Assembly: GCF_022376445.1 (NCBI RefSeq)
Contig: NW_025955476.1
Location: forward strand, 1 to 25,480
Reading direction: 5' to 3'
Length of the DNA stretch: 25,480 bases
From: Fomitopsis serialis
Taxonomy: Eukaryota; Basidiomycota; Agaricomycetes; Polyporales; Fomitopsidaceae
In this document: in pieces, positions 21,068 to 25,480 of the stretch
Numbering within the stretch: position 1 is the first letter of the stretch
Layout: every line of letters begins with the position of its first letter
The notes under the pieces: model-generated
Database searches by the model: none
Seen by the model: only the letters and a program-made list of their open reading frames with translations
Told to the model about the DNA's origin: nothing
Translations under genes and position numbers: made by a program

Positions 21068-21171
21068 CAGCTAATTTCAGAACGATAGTCACTTGTGAAC
21101 GCGCGCGACACATGATGACTAAGCGCTCCGCGCTTCGGGAAATCTGGGGAGGGCGGCGCTGGCTCCATCGC
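21068..21171 (+). repeat. perfect 104-bp inverted repeat, left arm
   Basis: It runs from CAGCTAATTTCAGAACG to GGCTCCATCGC and is the exact reverse complement of 21536-21639. On the minus strand it contains an ATG whose frame runs on into the first possible TCP11-family exon. Confidence 0.9.
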
Positions 21172-21535
21172 GTCTCTCGTCCGCGCCACACCCACCCTGC
21201 GTCTTCTGCTCGACTGCACGCACACTGCACGGCTGCCAGGCAACGATCTATACCACGCCACCCGACGCGACTTTTTTTGGATGTAGGAAGGCTAGCATAT
21301 AGACAATGAGCTCTTTTGTGGGTGTTGGGACAGATCGCCGGTTTCCATTGTAGCGAGCCATAGGAGAACTTGAAATACTAGTGGAAATTGGAATTGATTC
21401 TGAGACGATCGGACGGTACACGGGAAGCACTACGGTACACGGTCCCTGTAACGTGACCGCGGTATCCAAAGTGTATTCAGACAGCAGCAGTCCGGGAAAT
21501 CTGACCTGAGAGGACGAATACTGCAGAAGAGCGGT

Positions 21536-21639
21536 GCGATGGAGCCAGCGCCGCCCTCCCCAGATTTCCCGAAGCGCGGAGCGCTTAGTCATCATGTGTC
21601 GCGCGCGTTCACAAGTGACTATCGTTCTGAAATTAGCTG
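21536..21639 (-). repeat. perfect 104-bp inverted repeat, right arm
   Basis: Exact reverse complement of 21068-21171, with 364 bases between the arms. Here the same ATG faces rightward and its frame ends at 21726. There is no clear target duplication outside the arms. Confidence 0.9.
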
Positions 21640-22066
21640 TGACGCAGAGCCGACTCGGAGGGTTCTGGGGGTGCCAGTGGCGCGATACTACATTCGTTTC
21701 TTATCTCAATACAGAGTTCATTAGTTAGCACTGTTATTGTCATTACATCATACTGTTATTGCCGTCTTACAGGACTTGTATAGGACTGTAACGGAGCGAT
21801 GTATGGCGAGCAATACGATTCGACTCGAATTCGCCCGTAGCGACCGTCCGCCTCTATATACATGATTCCATCCTCGCCTGCTGGGTCCCCTCAGCTTGCT
21901 AATTTACACTCCACGACGGCGGAAGAAAACCACGCATTGCCATCCCTCACCAAGTCTGAGTCCAGGCGTAAGATTGCACCTACTTACAAGGAGTCCTCGT
22001 CCAGCAATCTCGCTCACTCAAGTTGATTGATTCTATGATCATCGGCGCAGGCACAGGTTTAGCACA
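21640..22066. other. no gene recognised
   Basis: AT-richer sequence with CTGTTATTG repeated near 21730 and 21750. No open frame has recognisable content. It may contain a decayed 5' part of the helicase-like scrap that follows, but I cannot read one. Confidence 0.4.
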
Positions 22067-22201
22067 GGTGCGGGCAAGTCACTCATGTTCGCGCTGCTCG
22101 TGATAGCAGCTGCCAGTGGGTTGACAAAATCCGAAGGACTCGTCCTGGTTGTGTGTCGACTCAAAACCCTGCAGTTAGATCAGTTAGATAGAACCAGTTG
22201 A
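22067..22201 (+). pseudogene. helicase-like P-loop fragment
   Basis: The frame reads GAGKSLMFALLVIAAASG, then GLVLVVCRLKTLQLDQ and a stop at 22199. This is the pattern of motif I (Walker A, GxGKS) followed by motif Ia of RecQ/DEAD-type helicases (VLVVxPLKxLQxDQ), with Arg in place of the usual Pro. The conserved helicase motifs further on (DExH, SAT, RecQ C-terminal motifs) are not visible downstream. It looks like a decayed scrap. Confidence 0.4.
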
Positions 22202-23189
22202 ATCGCTTTATGCTTACCTTACACTTGCAGTCTTGCATAGCCAGGCTCGCCGCTTGTGCCGGCGAGGCACCTCCGAGAAAGGCAGACCCAATCATGTTTC
22301 ATGCCAAATGACATCCGGTCGTGTTGTAGTGAAAATCGTCATCAGCAAAAGCCACATACATGACAACATTGCCTGATACGTCGCGGTGAATTTCGATAGC
22401 GCGAAGTCTGTCGAGAGAGAGATGCCGTGTCAATCTTCGCCCAGGCGAGCTTGAGTTTATCGTCGTGGCAAGCCTTTCTCGATTCATTGACGAGGACACC
22501 AACAGCTTTACGTGTAATCACCAGCTCGAGCTGATGCGCTGCTCTCCATGCACCGACTCCAACCACGAGTCCAGAACCTGCGCGGGGACGGAGCGTTTGC
22601 CATCTGTGCATGTAAGCGATGTTACGTTGTGTTTGTTGTGCGACTAGCCGATGCCCGTGCTCCGCTACGGGTATGCGCTTTCGATTGCATACCTCTCAGT
22701 CAGATACATGATCTACGGCTTTGAGCGCATGGCGGGGCGACTACTCAAAAATCGTGAATGTTCTATTCTATGTAACTTGCAAGCGTAGGCGACTTCTGTA
22801 AGAGACTGATAGTTGAAAGGCCACTCAGCCGCCTCCCTTCGGAGTCGGCTTCGTGGCCCTGTGCCGGGCCGCGAAATATGCATCTACAGCGGTATATTGG
22901 AGGAATGCTTACTTACCAACTGCGATGAAGCTGGATGTCTCATCCTCACCTGTTTGCTGGCTCACGTTACTTTCGGGTGGTACTACTTGAATGTATCTGC
23001 CTTCGACCCCTGTCTCTCCGCACAGCAGTATGTAAGGGAGAGATGCCATTGATCAACAGCGGAATTTGGAAGATATTCAGATGTGCAGCGCACCTATGCC
23101 CATGGCTCCCGAGTGGCCACTCTCCGACTCCGACTCGTGGGTGTTATGCTTGCATCCTCGGCGTTGCCGCACGCCGTACCTGACATTCG
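22202..23189. other. no gene recognised
   Basis: Only short frames on both strands. A minus-strand series around 22020-22620 has one well-formed intron-like segment (GTAAGC to CTAACTGCAG) but also in-frame stops, and its exons match nothing I know. Confidence 0.4.
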
Positions 23190-24060
23190 CTCGTCCTTAC
23201 TACTCGTCCTCGCGCCTCTCATCCCCTCATCCTCACCCATCTCTGCCAGCCATTCGCCCTTCCCTGCCTACTCGTTCCCGTCCGCGCCCGCTGTCTGCTG
23301 ACCCTCCCTGTTCATAACTGAGCCCGCGCCGTGGTCCGCTTGTCGGCTGCGCTTCACGCGGGGCTTTGCCCTGCATGCTCGCTGAAGCTGAACATTCGCC
23401 CTCGCCCTCGCTGTGCGTGTCGTGGCACGGTTGTGTACCCGCTCGGGGCCTGCCTACGTGCGCGATCGTAGGCCGTGTCTGCGTGCAGTGAATGTTCGCT
23501 CAGTGCGCTCGCGGTAGACGTATACGCTGTCACCTACTCGCTCACTCGCTCGCCCTCCTGCTCTCCATCTACTCGCTTGCTTACCCGTCCGATTGCCCCT
23601 CCACACCTGCTCACCTGTCCGCCGGCTCGCCCACCTGCTCTGCGCGCGTGCGTCGGCCATGTCTGTGTGCCGGGCATCCGCCTGGCGCACTCGCGGTCGG
23701 CGTGCGCGTCGCGCTTCATGTCGCCACGGCGACTGCGCCTGCCCATTCTGTCTCTACGACTCCTTCGGCCATGCACCCGCCATCCGTTCGTCGGTCGTGT
23801 TTACGTGCTGGGCATTTGCTCAGCCGCCTCACGGTCGGCGTGTGCCTCTCGCTAGCTTGCTCGTCCGCCCGCCGCCCATTCGTCAGCCATGCCTGCATGC
23901 TTGCGATCGTCATGCGTCGGGCTGCACGTCGCCGCGTCGCCTGCAGTTAGCCCGCTCGCTCGCATGTGTCTGCACTCACCGTGACGGTGGTCTTCTCCAT
24001 CGCTCCGCTCGGTGCACTCCTGTCACTCATTGTCTGCATCTTACCGCTGCCCTGCTGATC
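23190..24060. repeat. long pyrimidine-rich low-complexity tract
   Basis: The plus strand is strongly enriched in CTCGC, CCCGCTCG and CTGCTC words. The open frames across it are all Pro/Ser/Ala/Arg-rich in every plus frame, the mark of biased composition rather than coding. It stops before the hairpin at 24124. Confidence 0.55.
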
Positions 24061-24123
24061 CGCGCCCTCCGATGTCAGAGTGAGAAATGAACATGAGGGT
24101 CGCGCGCGAGTCTAAGGGATAAT

Positions 24124-24162
24124 GAGGAGGAGGAGGGATGAAGTACACTCCTCCTCCTCCTC
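24124..24162. repeat. perfect 13-bp GAG-repeat hairpin
   Basis: GAGGAGGAGGAGG (24124-24136) is the exact reverse complement of CCTCCTCCTCCTC (24150-24162), with a 13-base loop. It lies between the pyrimidine tract and the NIPA-type gene, more than 500 bases past that gene's stop, so a role in its 3' end is unlikely. Confidence 0.7.
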
Positions 24163-24672
24163 GGAGCGCTTGAGAGGCTCGGGCATCGCTCGGGCGTCCG
24201 TCTCTCAGCCAATGAGAATGTCTCTAGCGTTTGTCTCTTGCTTCTTGTCTCGTCTTCTTGTCTCCAATGTTTGTCTTAGCGTTTGTCTCGCGTTCCCACG
24301 TTCACGCCTCTTGTAGAGTAGATATCGGGGTGTAAGTAGTACGAAAGCAAAAAAGCGTTGACGGAGGTTCAATGTTGTCCTTTGATGGTCTCGAGGTAGA
24401 GACTAAGTAGGCAAACCACTGGATGACGAGGACATCTCAATCAGGAAAGCACCTGCATCGGGACTCAAGATCTGAACGCGATTCCGATCAACTCGGAGAG
24501 CAGTCGAACTTTATCTGAGAATTAAATCCCACCTGTGGCGAACGACATTTGAGTCCACGTCCAAATGCGAGTTTGTGTTTAGTCTAAGCAGGTAATGTAC
24601 TGTAATGCATATATAAGTACAGCATGAATCCACAGTCCACAGTCCACAGGGAGCGTCAAGCACAAGTCATGG
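24163..24672. other. region beyond the NIPA-type gene 3' end
   Basis: TAGCGTTTGTCTC occurs twice (about 24222 and 24276) within a TTTGTCT-rich stretch. Three tandem CCACAGT-type units lie at about 24629-24649, just past the stop codon. No gene recognised. Confidence 0.4.
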
Positions 24673-25440
24673 TCACTCGCGCAGCTTCCCCTGCTCCCAC
24701 CCGCCAAACTCGTCATCCGCATACGGCGGTGGGTTGTCCGTCCTCGCCAGTGTCGCATCCGACGACGTCGAGTCACGCCCGCCTTCCTCGTCCTCCTCGC
24801 CAAGGATCTGCGCCTCCTCACCCTCGCCCCTCGACCGCGCACTGGCGCTGCGATGGCGCGTCGGGCGCGGACTGTGCGGCCGTGCGCCATCCTCGTCGTC
24901 GCTCATGTCGCCAATCTGCCACACTTCCTCGGGCTCGGGCTCGTCGCCAGCCCGGAGCGCGTCCTGCTCGCTATCGTCGTCGTCGTCGCTTTTCCGGCCG
25001 TTGCCCCGTCGCGGTGTCCGCGATGACATGGCGACGGCGCCAGGAGGGCCAGCGGTTGTGGGTTTCTTCTCGGGCTTCTTGTAGGTCAAGAGGACGACAC
25101 CGGAGATGAGGATTATCATGGACACAAAGATGAGGAACAGTGTCCATGGCTGATACGCGTCGACCTCGTCGTTGAAGATCTGGAGAAGCGTCAGAAGAGC
25201 TAGTAATAACGAGAAAATACGCGAGGCGTACCAAGGAGTTGAGGAAACCCGCAGCGGTGTACACACCGTAGAACACCGGCACGACAAGGGTAGAGTCGTA
25301 CACCTTCAGTCCACGGTTTAGACAAATGATTTGCGACACGGCGGTGATGGCCAAAAATATGAACGTGAAGATGGTCGATGCGCGGCCAATCTGATTCCCG
25401 GCGTTCTGATGTGACACACTGCCTGAGATGACCTTCACCC
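24673..25440 (-). CDS. NIPA/DUF803-family magnesium transporter (5' end outside window)
   Basis: The minus-strand exon from about 25440 reads VKVISGSVSHQ, then IFTFIFLAITAVSQIICLNR and LKVYDSTLVVPVFYGVYTAA. The stretch LNRxLxxYDxTLVVPxFY is the hallmark of the NIPA (DUF803) family of Mg2+ transporters. A 52-bp GT-AG intron (25180-25231, phase 0) joins FLNSL to IFNDEVDAYQPW and the last membrane span (LFLIFVSMIILISGVVLLTY). A long acidic, disordered cytoplasmic tail follows, with DDDDDSE and a PPPY motif (NPPPYADDEFGG), ending GKLRE and TGA at 24673. The exon appears to be preceded by an acceptor (TATGCAG), so earlier exons with the other membrane spans lie outside the window. No lesion seen. 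Confidence 0.85.
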
Positions 25441-25480
25441 TGCATACGACACAACGTTAGGTCAATCTCAGAGAGCGACA

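Noticed and set aside
21068..21639. MITE with 104-bp terminal inverted repeats
   Set aside because: No clear target duplication flanks the arms. A short GACGCAG shared by both flanks is not positioned at the ends. Kept only as an inverted repeat.
22020..22620. Minus-strand gene with intron GTAAGC...CTAACTGCAG
   Set aside because: The joined exons have in-frame stops on both sides and no recognisable motif, and the region overlaps the plus-strand helicase-like P-loop.

Overview
The window looks like nuclear DNA of a filamentous basidiomycete, probably an Agaricomycete. The genes are cut by many GT-AG introns of about 45-70 bp. The readable families (secreted glutaminase A-type protein, TCP11/SOK1-type protein, NIPA-type magnesium transporter, DCC1-type cohesion factor) are normal fungal household families. 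The rest is repeat-rich and decayed.

Layout. Positions 1-2465 (+) hold the 3' part of an intact gtaA-like gene: a secreted glutaminase A-type ectodomain, one C-terminal membrane span and a cytoplasmic tail ending in a PPEY motif. A broken N-terminal piece of a DCC1-like gene follows at 3089-3297. A second, tandem gtaA-like copy starts at 3992 and runs to about 18279. Its third exon is split at 4572 by 10.8 kb of foreign DNA, and it resumes at 15372. Its tail also carries a 13-bp deletion. On the minus strand follow a TCP11/SOK1-family gene (18865 to about 20964 or beyond), a perfect 104-bp inverted repeat (21068-21171 / 21536-21639), a helicase-like P-loop scrap (22067-22201), a long pyrimidine-rich tract (about 23190-24060) and the 3' part of a NIPA-family gene (24673 to about 25440).

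The foreign DNA is nested. An outer insert of about 2.9 kb sits between TGAC repeats. Inside it is a 7.9-kb element (4581-12484) flanked by GGATGG direct repeats. That element has inverted arms of about 2 kb. Each arm has seven evenly spaced CTACAT-type sites near its end, and each carries a decayed copy of the same unknown gene reading inward. The left gene runs on into a repeat-rich centre. Between the arms there is also a probable solo LTR and the tail of a LINE.

The gene order gtaA (+) / TCP11 (-) seems ancestral. A relic of the TCP11 3' end lies downstream of gtaA copy 1, so the tandem duplication probably included part of TCP11. I found no tRNA, rRNA or CRISPR. The least explained object is the 7.9-kb inverted-arm element; I cannot match it to a named superfamily from sequence alone.
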